Of a stretch of DNA of 64,000 nucleotides, positions 15,359 through 23,915 are shown piece by piece. The stretch covers positions 62,001-126,000 of the forward strand of contig NZ_FOAZ01000004.1 of the NCBI RefSeq assembly GCF_900109465.1. The letters are read 5' to 3'. Numbering within the stretch: the first letter of the stretch is position 1; each line of letters opens with the position of its first letter. Source of the DNA: Streptacidiphilus jiangxiensis. GTDB taxonomy: Bacteria > Actinomycetota > Actinomycetes > Streptomycetales > Streptomycetaceae. The notes below the pieces were generated by a model, which ran no database searches, was not told where the DNA came from, and saw nothing but the letters and a program-made list of their open reading frames with translations. A program made the translations under genes and the position numbers.

Positions 15359-16909
15359 GTGGCCCCGACCAGGTGGGACACCGACGTCGTCGTCGTGGGC
15401 GCGGGACCGGTCGGGCTGCTGCTCGCCGGTGAACTGCGCCTCGGCGGCGCCGAGGTGATCGTGTTGGAGCAGTTGGGCGCCCCGACGACCGAGTCGCGGG
15501 CGTCCACCCTGCACGCCAGGACCCTGGAACTGCTCGACAGCCGGGGCCTGCTGGAACGTTTCGGCGCCATGCCCCGGGAGTTCCGCGGCCACTTCGGCGG
15601 GCTGCCCCTGGACCTGGCCCGGCCCGGCCCCTGGCCCGGTCCGTACCCGGGCCAGTGGAAGGCCGCGCAGACGCTGACTGAGAAGGTCCTCGGCGCCTGG
15701 GCCGCCGACCTCGGTGCCCGGGTGCTGCGCGGCCACCGGCTGCGGGCGCTGCGGGCGGACGACACAGGGGTCGAGGCGGTCGCCTCGGCCCATGGCGGCC
15801 CGGTGCGCGTGCGGGCCCGCCACCTGGTGGCCTGCGACGGCGAGAACAGCACCGTCCGCCGGCTGCTGGACGCTCCGTTCCCCGGCCAGGACGCCCGGCG
15901 TGAGCTGCTGCGGGCCGACGTGGCCGGTCTCGACATCCGCGACCGGCGCTTCGAACGGCTCCCGCAGGGCCTCGCCATCGCCGCCCGCCGCCCCGACGGC
16001 GTCACCCGGGTCATGGTGCACCGCTTCGGCGAGCCCTTCCGCACCCGCCCCGGCGCGCCCGACTTCGCCGAGGTCGCCAAGGACTGGCTGGCCGTCACCG
16101 GCGAGGACATCTCCGGCGGCGAGCCGCTGTGGGTCAACGCCTTCGGCGACGCCAACCGCCAGTTGGCCCACTACCGGCACGGACGCGTGCTGTTCGCGGG
16201 CGACGCCGCCCACGTGCAGATGCCGGCCGGTGGACAGGCGCTCAACCTCGGTCTTCAGGACGCGTTCAACCTCGGGTGGAAGCTCGCCGCGCAGGTCCGC
16301 GGCACCGCGCCCGAGGGGCTGCTCGACAGCTACCACGCCGAGCGCCGGCCGGTCGGCCGCCGGGTGCTGGCCGACATCGCCGTCCAGGCCGACCTGCTCA
16401 TGGGCGGTACCGAGGCCCAGTCGCTGCGCGAGCTGCTCGGCGAACTGCTCACCCTCGGGCCGGTCCAGGAACAGCTGGCGGGCCTGATCAGCGGTGTCGA
16501 CGTGGACTACGGGCGCGAGACGCCCGACCTGCTGGCCGACGGCGCGTGCGGCCGCCGACTGCCGCCCCTGCCGCTGCACACCGACGCCGGCCCGACCACC
16601 ACCGCCGCGCTGCAGCGCACCGCCCGCGGTGTGCTGCTGGTGCTCGACGAGGAGGCGGCCCAGGCCGCCGTCCTGCACGCCCGCGCCTGGGCCGACCGCG
16701 TCGAGCTGGTCACCGCCCGCGCGGACGCCGACGGGCCGGGTCCGCTCGCCGGGGTCGGCGCCCTGCTGCTCCGCCCGGACGGCCACCTCGCCTGGACCTC
16801 GGACGACGGGGACGACCCCCGTCCGGCCCTGCGCCGCTGGTTCGGGGCGCCCGTCACCCCCGCACATCCCCTCCCCGCCGCACCTCGGTCTGTGAAGGAC
16901 AGTCGATGA
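15359..16909 (+). CDS. FAD-dependent aromatic polyketide hydroxylase 1 (PgaE/UrdE-like)
   Basis: A 516-residue class A flavoprotein monooxygenase of the kind that hydroxylates angucycline and related aromatic skeletons with NADPH and oxygen. FAD motifs are intact: GAGPVG near residue 17, the DG motif in CDGENSTVRR, and GDAAHVQMPAGGQALN. The C-terminal ~130 residues form the thioredoxin-like domain usual in this group. The start is GTG 15359, two bases after the aromatase stop, and the stop overlaps the halogenase start (ATGA), so three genes are translationally coupled. It is paralogous to the hydroxylase at 18592-20133 (both have AGELRLGGA after the FAD motif). Position of hydroxylation cannot be read. 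Confidence 0.9.
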   Translation: MAPTRWDTDVVVVGAGPVGLLLAGELRLGGAEVIVLEQLGAPTTESRASTLHARTLELLDSRGLLERFGAMPREFRGHFGGLPLDLARPGPWPGPYPGQWKAAQTLTEKVLGAWAADLGARVLRGHRLRALRADDTGVEAVASAHGGPVRVRARHLVACDGENSTVRRLLDAPFPGQDARRELLRADVAGLDIRDRRFERLPQGLAIAARRPDGVTRVMVHRFGEPFRTRPGAPDFAEVAKDWLAVTGEDISGGEPLWVNAFGDANRQLAHYRHGRVLFAGDAAHVQMPAGGQALNLGLQDAFNLGWKLAAQVRGTAPEGLLDSYHAERRPVGRRVLADIAVQADLLMGGTEAQSLRELLGELLTLGPVQEQLAGLISGVDVDYGRETPDLLADGACGRRLPPLPLHTDAGPTTTAALQRTARGVLLVLDEEAAQAAVLHARAWADRVELVTARADADGPGPLAGVGALLLRPDGHLAWTSDDGDDPRPALRRWFGAPVTPAHPLPAAPRSVKDSR

Positions 16910-18561
16910 ACACGAACCTCACCGGCCCCGCGCCGGAGAAAGCGCCGGAGAGCGCGCCGGCCACGTCGCCGGAGAACCGCTACGACGTGGCCGTCCTCGG
17001 CGCCGGCATGGCCGGCGGGATGCTCGCCGCGGTGCTCGCCCGACACGGCGTCAAGGTCCTGCTGCTGGACGCCGGCACCCACCCGCGCTTCGCGGTCGGG
17101 GAGTCGACCATCCCCTACACCTCGACCATGACGCGGGTCATCGCCGAGCGCTACGACGTGCCCGAGCTGCTGCCGCTGGCCAGCTTCGCCGGGGTGCGCG
17201 AGCACGTCGCGCCGATGTCCGGTCGCAAGCAGAACTTCGGCTTCGTCTACCACCGCGAGGGCCACCCGCAGGACCCTGAGCAGATCAACCAGCTCGTGGT
17301 GCCCGAGTGGCAGCGCACCGAGACGCACCTGTTCCGCCAGGACGTGGACGCCTACCTCTTCCACCTCGCCGTCCGCCACGGCGCCGAGGCGCGCACCGCC
17401 ACCAGGATCACGGAGATATCCGTCGACGCCGCCACCGGAGCCGTGCTGCGTTCCGACCGCGGCGAGGAGTTCCACGCCTCCTACGTCGTCGACGGCAGCG
17501 GCTTCCGCTCGCCGCTCGCCGACGCGTTCGGCCTGCGCGAGCAGCCCACCCGGGCGCGGCACCACTCCCGTTCGCTGTTCACGCACATGGTCGGGGTCAC
17601 CCCCTACGACGACGCCCCCTCGGCACGCGGCCACAAGCAGCCCAGCCCCTGGCATGCGGGCACCCTGCACCACGTCTTCGACGGCGGCTGGCTGTGGGTG
17701 ATCCCCTTCGACAACCACGACGGCGCACTCAGCCCGCTGTGCAGTGTCGGGCTCACCCTGGACGAGCGGGTCTTCCCCAAGGGCGAGGCCGACGCGCAGC
17801 AGGAGTTCGACGCGTTCCTGGCGCGGTTCCCGCAGATCGCCGAGCAGTTCCAGGACGCCCGGGCGGTCCGGCCGTGGGTGAGCACCGGCCGCCTCCAGTA
17901 CTCCGCCAACCGCACCGTGGGCGACCGCTTCTGCCTGACCGCGCACGCCGCCGGATTCATCGACGCGCTCTACTCGCGCGGCCTGACCAACACCATGGAG
18001 ATCGTCAACGTGCTGGCCTGGCGCCTGATCGAGGCCTCCCGCGACGGGGACTGGTCCACCGAGCGCTTCGCCCACGTCGACCGCCTGCAGCAGGGGCTCT
18101 TCGACGTCCACGACGACGTCGTCTACAGCTCCTTCGTCGGCTTCCGCGACTACGAGCTGTGGAACGCCGTGCTGCGGGTCTGGGAGGCGACCAGCATCAT
18201 GCCGACGATGACGCTGGAGCGCGCCTACCGCAGCTTCCTGCAGTCGCGCGACGACCGCGTCTTCCGTGAGCTGGAGGCCTCGGACACCCCCGGCCTGCCG
18301 GCGCCCGTCGGCGCCGACGTCTCGGCGCTGCTCACCTTCACCCGCGAGACCTGCCAGGCGGTCGAGGCCGGGGAGTTGGCGTCCGGCGAGGCCGCGGCCC
18401 GGATCCTGGCGCGGGTCGAGGCGGCCGACTTCCTGCCGCGTCCCTTCGCACTGGGCGACCGGGACAACCGCTGCTTCGAGGCGACGCCGGAGCTGATGCA
18501 GCGGGCCATGGAGTGGGGTCGCACCGAGGCCCCCGCCCACATCGGCGCACTCTTCGGCTGA
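16906..18561 (+). CDS. Flavin-dependent halogenase 2, with altered FxxPxxSxG motif
   Basis: A 551-residue paralogue of the halogenase at 1229-2926. It has the FAD fold GAGMAGG, the lysine segment GRKQNFGF (Lys108), FRQDVDAYLF and WLWVIP (residues 262-267, WxWxIP). The FxxPxxSxG motif reads FIDALYSRG (351-359): Ala354 replaces the proline, while halogenase 1 keeps it. The first 25 residues are a disordered Pro/Ala/Glu-rich leader. The ATG at 16906 overlaps the preceding hydroxylase stop by 4 bases, and a second hydroxylase follows 30 bases after the stop. It may halogenate a hydroxylated late intermediate, with reduced flavin from the reductase at 9004-9552. The proline change may alter activity or substrate choice, or the enzyme may no longer halogenate. 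Confidence 0.83.
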   Translation: MNTNLTGPAPEKAPESAPATSPENRYDVAVLGAGMAGGMLAAVLARHGVKVLLLDAGTHPRFAVGESTIPYTSTMTRVIAERYDVPELLPLASFAGVREHVAPMSGRKQNFGFVYHREGHPQDPEQINQLVVPEWQRTETHLFRQDVDAYLFHLAVRHGAEARTATRITEISVDAATGAVLRSDRGEEFHASYVVDGSGFRSPLADAFGLREQPTRARHHSRSLFTHMVGVTPYDDAPSARGHKQPSPWHAGTLHHVFDGGWLWVIPFDNHDGALSPLCSVGLTLDERVFPKGEADAQQEFDAFLARFPQIAEQFQDARAVRPWVSTGRLQYSANRTVGDRFCLTAHAAGFIDALYSRGLTNTMEIVNVLAWRLIEASRDGDWSTERFAHVDRLQQGLFDVHDDVVYSSFVGFRDYELWNAVLRVWEATSIMPTMTLERAYRSFLQSRDDRVFRELEASDTPGLPAPVGADVSALLTFTRETCQAVEAGELASGEAAARILARVEAADFLPRPFALGDRDNRCFEATPELMQRAMEWGRTEAPAHIGALFG

Positions 18562-18591
18562 CGGCCGTCGACTGATCACAGAGGAGGACTG

Positions 18592-20133
18592 ATGGACACG
18601 GACGTGATCGTCGTCGGGGCCGGACCCACCGGGCTGATGCTCGCCGGGGAGCTGCGTCTCGGCGGCGCGCGGGTGATCGTGCTGGAGCGACTGACCGAAC
18701 CGACGGGCCAGTCCCGCGGGCTGGGCTTCACCACGCGGGCCCGCGAGTCGTTCGAGCAGCGCGGTCTGCTGCCGCGGTTCGGAGAGGTCACCAGCAGCCC
18801 GCAGGGACACTTCGGCGGCATGCAGTTCGACTACGCGGTGCTGCCGGGAGCCGACTTCGGCGCCCGCGGGATACCGCAGTCGCGCACCGAGGCCGTGCTC
18901 GAGAACTGGGCGCTGGAGCTGGGCGCCGAGGTGCGCCGCGGCGTGGAGTTCCTGGACGCGGTCGACCTGGGTGACTCCGTCGAGGTGACCGTGAGCACCA
19001 AGGACGGCGTCCGCCGGATGAGCGCCGGCTACCTGGTCGGCTGTGGCGGCGGGCACAGCCCCGTCCGCAAGGCGGTCGGATTCGACTTCCCCGGCAGCGC
19101 GCCCTCGCGCGGGATGTACCTCGCGGACGTGTCCGGCTGCCGGATCCGGCCGCGCTTCCTCGGCGAACGCCTACCCGGCGGCATGGTGATGGCGGCGCCG
19201 ATCGGGCCGGACACGCACCGGATCATCCTGGTCGAGGACGGCGCGCCGCCGGCCGAGCGCGGGCGCGTGCCCGACTTCGTCGACCTGGCCGCCGCCTGGC
19301 AGCGGCTGACCGGCGAGGACATCAGCTCCGGGCGGGCGGACTGGGTCGGCACCTTCTCCGACGCCAACCGCCAGGTGATCGAGTACCGGCGCGGCCGCGT
19401 CCTGCTGGCCGGCGACGCGGCGCACGTCCACCTCCCGGCCGGCGGCCAGGGGTTGAGCACGGGCGTGCAGGACGCCGTCAACCTGGGCTGGAAGCTGGCC
19501 GCCACGGTGCGCGGCTGGGCCCCCGAAGGACTGCTGGACAGCTACCACAGCGAGCGGCACCCCGTCGGGGCCCGGCTGCTGATGAACACGGCGGCCCAAG
19601 GGATGCTCTTCGTCGGGCCCCCGCAGTTCGACCCGCTGCGGGAGCTCTTCGGCGAGCTGATGAACTACGAGGACGTGCGGCGGCACCTGGCCGGCGTGGT
19701 CAGCGGCGTCGACATCCGCTACGACGTCGGTGACGGCGACAACCCGCTGCTGGGCCGGCGGCTGCCACCGCGCCGCCTGGTCGGCGGCGCGCCCGCGGCC
19801 ACCACCGCCGAACTGCTGCACCCCGCCCGGGGCCTGCTGCTCGACCTGGGCGACGACCCGCTGCTGCGGGAGGCCGTGGCCCCCTGGGCGGACCGGCTCG
19901 ACGTGGTGACGACCCGTCCCGAGGCGGAGGGGCCGGACGACGCCTTCGCCTCCAGCGTCGCGCTGCTGGTCCGCCCGGACGGCTACATCGCCTGGACCGA
20001 CTCGGACCGCGACCGGCTGGAGACGGCACTGACCCGCTGGTTCGGCGCCCCGGCCGCGCCTGGCGTCGCCGGGGTCGGCGGTGCCCCGGCCGCGGTCGGC
20101 GCGGGCACCGGCGTGGCGTCCGAGGGGAGGTGA
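18592..20133 (+). CDS. FAD-dependent aromatic polyketide hydroxylase 2, altered DG motif
   Basis: A 513-residue class A flavoprotein monooxygenase, paralogous to the hydroxylase at 15359-16909. GAGPTG (FAD-binding) and GDAAHVHLPAGGQGLS are normal. The DG fingerprint, usually C-D-G-x-x-S-x-V-R, reads CGGGHSPVR: the aspartate that helps bind FAD and NADPH is glycine. A thioredoxin-like C-terminal domain follows, then a Gly/Ala/Val-rich tail (about residues 485-513). The ATG at 18592 follows AGAGGAGG. With hydroxylase 1 it brackets halogenase 2, suggesting a hydroxylate-halogenate-oxidise set. The missing aspartate may mark a changed role, as seen when angucycline oxygenase paralogues become reductive or ring-opening partners. 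Confidence 0.88.
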   Translation: MDTDVIVVGAGPTGLMLAGELRLGGARVIVLERLTEPTGQSRGLGFTTRARESFEQRGLLPRFGEVTSSPQGHFGGMQFDYAVLPGADFGARGIPQSRTEAVLENWALELGAEVRRGVEFLDAVDLGDSVEVTVSTKDGVRRMSAGYLVGCGGGHSPVRKAVGFDFPGSAPSRGMYLADVSGCRIRPRFLGERLPGGMVMAAPIGPDTHRIILVEDGAPPAERGRVPDFVDLAAAWQRLTGEDISSGRADWVGTFSDANRQVIEYRRGRVLLAGDAAHVHLPAGGQGLSTGVQDAVNLGWKLAATVRGWAPEGLLDSYHSERHPVGARLLMNTAAQGMLFVGPPQFDPLRELFGELMNYEDVRRHLAGVVSGVDIRYDVGDGDNPLLGRRLPPRRLVGGAPAATTAELLHPARGLLLDLGDDPLLREAVAPWADRLDVVTTRPEAEGPDDAFASSVALLVRPDGYIAWTDSDRDRLETALTRWFGAPAAPGVAGVGGAPAAVGAGTGVASEGR

Positions 20134-20141
20134 GCGGGCGG

Positions 20142-21071
20142 ATGACCGTCACCACTGAGGCACCCCGCCGGGACGCCGCCGCCGTCGGCACCGTCGCGAC
20201 CACCCTGGACGCCGCGGGTGTCCCGCTCTCCGCCCTGCTCCAGGAGCCGGACCGGACGCCTCCGCGCGCGGTGATCGTCGCCCTGCACGGCGGCGGCATG
20301 CGGGCCGGCTACTTCGACGGGCGGGCGCATCCGGACGTCTCGCTGCTGCGGCTCGGCGCCCGGCTCGGCTACAGCGTGCTGGCGGTGGACCGTCCCGGTT
20401 ACGGCCGGTCCGCCGCCCGCTTCCCGCAGGGCCGCACCCTGGCGGAGCAGTCGGCGCTGCTGCACGCCGCGCTCGCCGACTTCGCCCGGCGTTACCCGGT
20501 CGGTGCGGGCTTCCACCTGCTCGGCCACTCCTACGGCGGCAAGCTCGCCCTGACCGCCGCGGCCGAGGACGGCGACAGCACGACGCCGAGGGTCCTCGGG
20601 GTCGACGTCTCCGGGTGCGGGCACCGGTACGCGGACGACGCCGTGGACGCCGGCGGCAGGATCCGGCGGGTGCCGTGGACGTGGAACTGGGGCGCCCTGC
20701 GCTTCTACCCGCCCGACACCTTCCGCTCCAGCGCCGCCATCGTCTCCGCCATGCCCGAGCAGGAGGTGGCCGAGGCCGCGCGCTGGCCCCGGCTCTTCCG
20801 CGGGATCGCCGCCCGGATACGGGTGCCGGTCCGGTTCACCTTCGCGCAGTCGGAGAGCTGGTGGCGCCACGACGAGGCCGCGACGGCCGAGCTGTCCGCC
20901 GCCTTCCCGCGGGCACCCCAGGTGGTGATCGACCGTCAGCCCGACTCCGGCCACAACCTCAGCCTCGGCTGGGCGGCCCGCTCCTACCACCTGCGGGCGC
21001 TCGGGTTCTTCGAGCAGTGCCTCGGCGCGCCCGAGATCCAGCTCGCCCAGGCACCCCTGGCCGTGGGCTGA
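20142..21071 (+). CDS. Alpha/beta hydrolase
   Basis: A 309-residue alpha/beta-fold hydrolase. The nucleophile elbow is GHSYGG, an oxyanion-type HGGGM segment lies near residue 49, and the catalytic His is likely in DSGHNLSLGW near the end. The start ATG 20142 has GGGGAGG 11 bases upstream; a GTG at 20130 overlapping the previous stop is possible but sits on the ribosome site. No signal peptide is seen. Its stop overlaps the PPTase start (TGATG). It could release, hydrolyse or cyclise an ester or thioester intermediate. The sequence gives no clear subfamily, so the substrate is unknown. Confidence 0.8.
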   Translation: MTVTTEAPRRDAAAVGTVATTLDAAGVPLSALLQEPDRTPPRAVIVALHGGGMRAGYFDGRAHPDVSLLRLGARLGYSVLAVDRPGYGRSAARFPQGRTLAEQSALLHAALADFARRYPVGAGFHLLGHSYGGKLALTAAAEDGDSTTPRVLGVDVSGCGHRYADDAVDAGGRIRRVPWTWNWGALRFYPPDTFRSSAAIVSAMPEQEVAEAARWPRLFRGIAARIRVPVRFTFAQSESWWRHDEAATAELSAAFPRAPQVVIDRQPDSGHNLSLGWAARSYHLRALGFFEQCLGAPEIQLAQAPLAVG

Positions 21072-21892
21072 TGGGGGCCGCTGCCACGCGTCCGGTCCCG
21101 GGCGCCGCGCTGACGCTGCCGACCGTCGGCTCCCAGCTGCACCTGTGGGTGCTCTGGCACGAGTGGCTCGGCGACCGTCCCGAGGAGATGGTGACGGCGG
21201 AGCTGAGCGAGCAGGAGCAGCGCCGCGCCGCCGGTTTCGTCCGCGACTACGAACGGCTGACCTACTTGTCGGCGCACATCTCACTGCGCCGGGTGCTCTC
21301 CGCCTACACGGGCATCGCGCCCGGAGATCTGCCACTGGCCCGGGAGCCCTGCTCCTGCGGCCACGGCGGCGGCCAGCACGGACGGCCCGTGCTGGCCGGC
21401 CCCCGTCCGCTGATCCAGTTCTCGCTCTCGCACAGCCACGGGGTGGTCCTGATCGCCGTCGCCCGCGAGCGCGTCGGCGTCGACGTGCAGCGGGTTCCCT
21501 CCGCGCGGACCACCGAGCGGTGCATCCCGGAGCTCCACCCGCGGGAACAGGCGGAGCTGAACGCCCTGCCCGACGAGGACCGCCCGCTCGCCTTCGGCGA
21601 GCTCTGGAGCAGGAAGGAGGCCTACCTCAAGGGGCTCGGTTCGGGGCTGACCCGCAGTCCCGCCCTGGACTACCTCGGGCGCCACAACGACGGACCGCAG
21701 GGCTGGCAGGTGCGGAACGTGCCGAGCTGTCCGGTGCACGTCGCCGCGGCGGCGCTGCTCTCCCCGGACCCGATGGACGTCGTGGCCCGCCGGCTGCCGA
21801 CCGAATCCCTCTACGTGGACGACGCCACCCAGCTGATCGCCTCGGAGCGGCGCGTCTGCCCCAACTCGACAACCTCGAGCCATCAGGAGTGA
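21071..21892 (+). CDS. Sfp-type 4'-phosphopantetheinyl transferase
   Basis: A 273-residue PPTase that transfers phosphopantetheine from coenzyme A to carrier proteins, here most likely Ser43 of the acyl carrier protein at 13224-13499. It has the two core motifs of the family, VGVDVQ (magnesium-binding) and WSRKEAYLKGLGSGL (W-S-x-K-E-A-x-x-K), and the earlier FSLSHS. The segment CSCGHGGGQHGRPVL is a Cys-rich form of the usual G-R-P loop. The ATG at 21071 overlaps the hydrolase stop by one base. A dedicated PPTase inside the cluster suggests that activation of the carrier protein is supplied locally. Confidence 0.92.
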   Translation: MGAAATRPVPGAALTLPTVGSQLHLWVLWHEWLGDRPEEMVTAELSEQEQRRAAGFVRDYERLTYLSAHISLRRVLSAYTGIAPGDLPLAREPCSCGHGGGQHGRPVLAGPRPLIQFSLSHSHGVVLIAVARERVGVDVQRVPSARTTERCIPELHPREQAELNALPDEDRPLAFGELWSRKEAYLKGLGSGLTRSPALDYLGRHNDGPQGWQVRNVPSCPVHVAAAALLSPDPMDVVARRLPTESLYVDDATQLIASERRVCPNSTTSSHQE

Positions 21893-21898
21893 GCGAAC

Positions 21899-23572
21899 AT
21901 GCCGACAGCGCACACGGGGGCGACCGGACTGGCCGCGAGACCGCTCGGGCACGAGCCGGCGGCGGCACCGGCCTCACCACCTCGGGACCGGCCCGCCGAA
22001 CACCCCGGTGACGGGGCCGCCGGACACCCTGGCGACCAGGTGCCGGACCTGGAGCGGATCAGGGCCTCGGCCCATGCCGGTCCGGACGAGTCGGCGACCG
22101 AACGCCAACACGCCAAGGGCAAGCTGACGGCCAGGGAGCGCATCGGGCTGCTGCTGGACGAGGGCAGCTTCACCGAGATCGAGACGCTGCGCCGGCACCG
22201 GGCCACCGGCTTCGGGCTGGAGAAGAAGCGGCCCTACACCGACGGCGTGGTGACCGGCTGGGGCACCGTCTTCGGTCGGACCGTCTTCGTCTACGCGCAC
22301 GACTTCCGGATCTTCGGCGGCGCACTGGGCGAGGCCCACGCGCAGAAGATCCACAAGTTGATGGACCTCGCGCTGGCCTCGGGCGCACCGCTGGTCTCGC
22401 TCAACGACGGCGCCGGCGCCCGGATCCAGGAGGGCGTCAGCGCGCTGGCCGGCTACGGCGGCATCTTCCAGCGCAACACCCGGGCGTCGGGCGTGATCCC
22501 GCAGATCTCGGTGATGCTCGGCCCCTGCGCCGGTGGCGCGGCCTACAGTCCCGCGCTGACCGACTTCGTCTTCGCGGTCCGCGGCATCTCGCAGATGTTC
22601 ATCACCGGCCCCGACGTGGTCCAGGCGGTGACGGGGGAGAAGGTCACCCAGGACGGTCTGGGCGGGGCCGACGTCCACGCCGCCAACTCCGGTGCGGCCC
22701 ACTTCGTCTACGACGACGAGGAGACCTGCCTGGCGGAGGTGCGCTACCTCCTCTCGCTGCTCCCCTCCAACAACCGCGAGCTGCCCCCGGCCGCCGCCTG
22801 CGAGGACCCGGCGGACCGCGGCAACGAGGTGCTGGAACGCGTCGTGCCCGCCAGCGGCAACCAGTCCTACAACATCCGCGAGGTGATCGAGGAACTCGTC
22901 GACGACGGCGAGTTCATGGAGGTGCACGCAGCCTGGGCGCCCAACCTCGTCTGCGCACTGGGCCGCCTGGGCGGCCACGTGGTCGGGATCGTGGCGAACC
23001 AGCCGGCGGCGATGGCCGGGGTCCTGGACATCAAGGCGAGCGAGAAGGGCGCGCGGTTCGTCCAGTTCTGCGACTCCTTCAACATCCCGCTGGTCACCCT
23101 GGTCGACGTCCCCGGCTTCCTGCCCGGCGTGGACCAGGAGCACGAGGGCATCATCCGGCGCGGTGCCAAGCTGCTGTACGCGTACTGCAACGCGACCGTG
23201 CCACGGATCTCCGTCGTGCTGCGCAAGGCCTACGGCGGCGCCTACATCGTCATGGACTCCCGCTCGATCGGCGCGGACCTCGCCTACGCCTGGCCCACCA
23301 ACGAGATCGCGGTGATGGGCGCCGAGGGCGCGGCCAACGTCGTCTTCCGCCGCGAGATCGCCGCCGCGCCGGACGCCGAGGCGATGCGGCGCGAACGGAT
23401 CGAGCAGTACAAGCGCGAGCTGGTCCACCCCTACTACGCGGCGGAACGCGGACTCATCGACGAGGTGATCAGCCCCGCCGAGACCCGATCGGTGCTGGTC
23501 CGCGCGCTGGCGATGCTCGGCCGCAAGGACGCCGCACTGCCCCGCCGCAAGCACGGCAACCCACCCCAGTGA
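21899..23572 (+). CDS. Acyl-CoA carboxylase beta subunit (carboxyltransferase)
   Basis: A 557-residue carboxyltransferase subunit of the AccD5/PccB type, which moves CO2 from carboxy-biotin to acetyl- or propionyl-CoA to give malonyl- or methylmalonyl-CoA. Landmarks are the biotin/acyl-CoA site block LNDGAGARIQEGVSALAGYG, PCAGGAAYSPALTDF and the second-half KAYGGAYIVMDSRSIGADLA. The first ~45 residues are a Pro/Ala/Gly-rich extension not usual in the family. The gene starts 6 bases after the PPTase stop with AGGAGTGAG upstream. The epsilon subunit follows, but no biotin-carrying alpha subunit is in the window, so it must use one encoded elsewhere. It presumably boosts malonyl-CoA for the PKS. 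Confidence 0.93.
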   Translation: MPTAHTGATGLAARPLGHEPAAAPASPPRDRPAEHPGDGAAGHPGDQVPDLERIRASAHAGPDESATERQHAKGKLTARERIGLLLDEGSFTEIETLRRHRATGFGLEKKRPYTDGVVTGWGTVFGRTVFVYAHDFRIFGGALGEAHAQKIHKLMDLALASGAPLVSLNDGAGARIQEGVSALAGYGGIFQRNTRASGVIPQISVMLGPCAGGAAYSPALTDFVFAVRGISQMFITGPDVVQAVTGEKVTQDGLGGADVHAANSGAAHFVYDDEETCLAEVRYLLSLLPSNNRELPPAAACEDPADRGNEVLERVVPASGNQSYNIREVIEELVDDGEFMEVHAAWAPNLVCALGRLGGHVVGIVANQPAAMAGVLDIKASEKGARFVQFCDSFNIPLVTLVDVPGFLPGVDQEHEGIIRRGAKLLYAYCNATVPRISVVLRKAYGGAYIVMDSRSIGADLAYAWPTNEIAVMGAEGAANVVFRREIAAAPDAEAMRRERIEQYKRELVHPYYAAERGLIDEVISPAETRSVLVRALAMLGRKDAALPRRKHGNPPQ

Positions 23573-23584
23573 ACGGAGTCGACG

Positions 23585-23824
23585 ATGGAAGCCACGAACG
23601 AGGCGCCGACACCCGTCGTGCTGCGGGTGGTGCACGGTCGGCCGACCGCTGAGGAGCTGGCCGTGGTCACCGCGGTTCTGCTCGCCCGCGCGGCGGCCGC
23701 GGCCGACGCCCGCACGGCGACGGTGCTCTCCCTGATCTCCCGCTCCGACCAGGCCGGCTGGCGCCGGCTGGAGCGGGCGGGTGGCTTCGAAGGCCCCCGC
23801 AGCTGGCAGCGTGCGGCCGCGTGA
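23585..23824 (+). CDS. Acyl-CoA carboxylase epsilon subunit
   Basis: A 79-residue protein with the layout of actinobacterial acyl-CoA carboxylase epsilon subunits: the N-terminal LRVVHGRPTAEELAVVTAVL segment, an Ala/Arg-rich middle and a C-terminal tryptophan region. Such subunits bind the carboxyltransferase core and raise its activity. It lies 12 bases after the beta-subunit gene, with GGAG in the gap, as in other actinomycete carboxylase operons. The tail GGFEGPRSWQRAAA departs from the usual W-x-x-S ending, so conservation is partial. Confidence 0.8.
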   Translation: MEATNEAPTPVVLRVVHGRPTAEELAVVTAVLLARAAAAADARTATVLSLISRSDQAGWRRLERAGGFEGPRSWQRAAA

Positions 23825-23863
23825 CCGTCCCCGGTCGACCCGCGCGCCCGACCGGCCGTCCCA

Positions 23864-23896
23864 CGATCCGACCCCGATCCGACCCCGATCCGACCC
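23864..23896 (+). repeat. Three perfect tandem 11-bp repeats upstream of the SnoaL-like gene
   Basis: CGATCCGACCC occurs three times without interruption at 23864, 23875 and 23886, ending just before the ribosome site GGAGG. The 11-base spacing equals the direct-repeat spacing bound by SARP-type activators, but the repeats lie close to the start codon, so they may instead sit in the leader mRNA. Confidence 0.7.
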
Positions 23897-23915
23897 ACGA
23901 GGAGGCTCCGCCACC

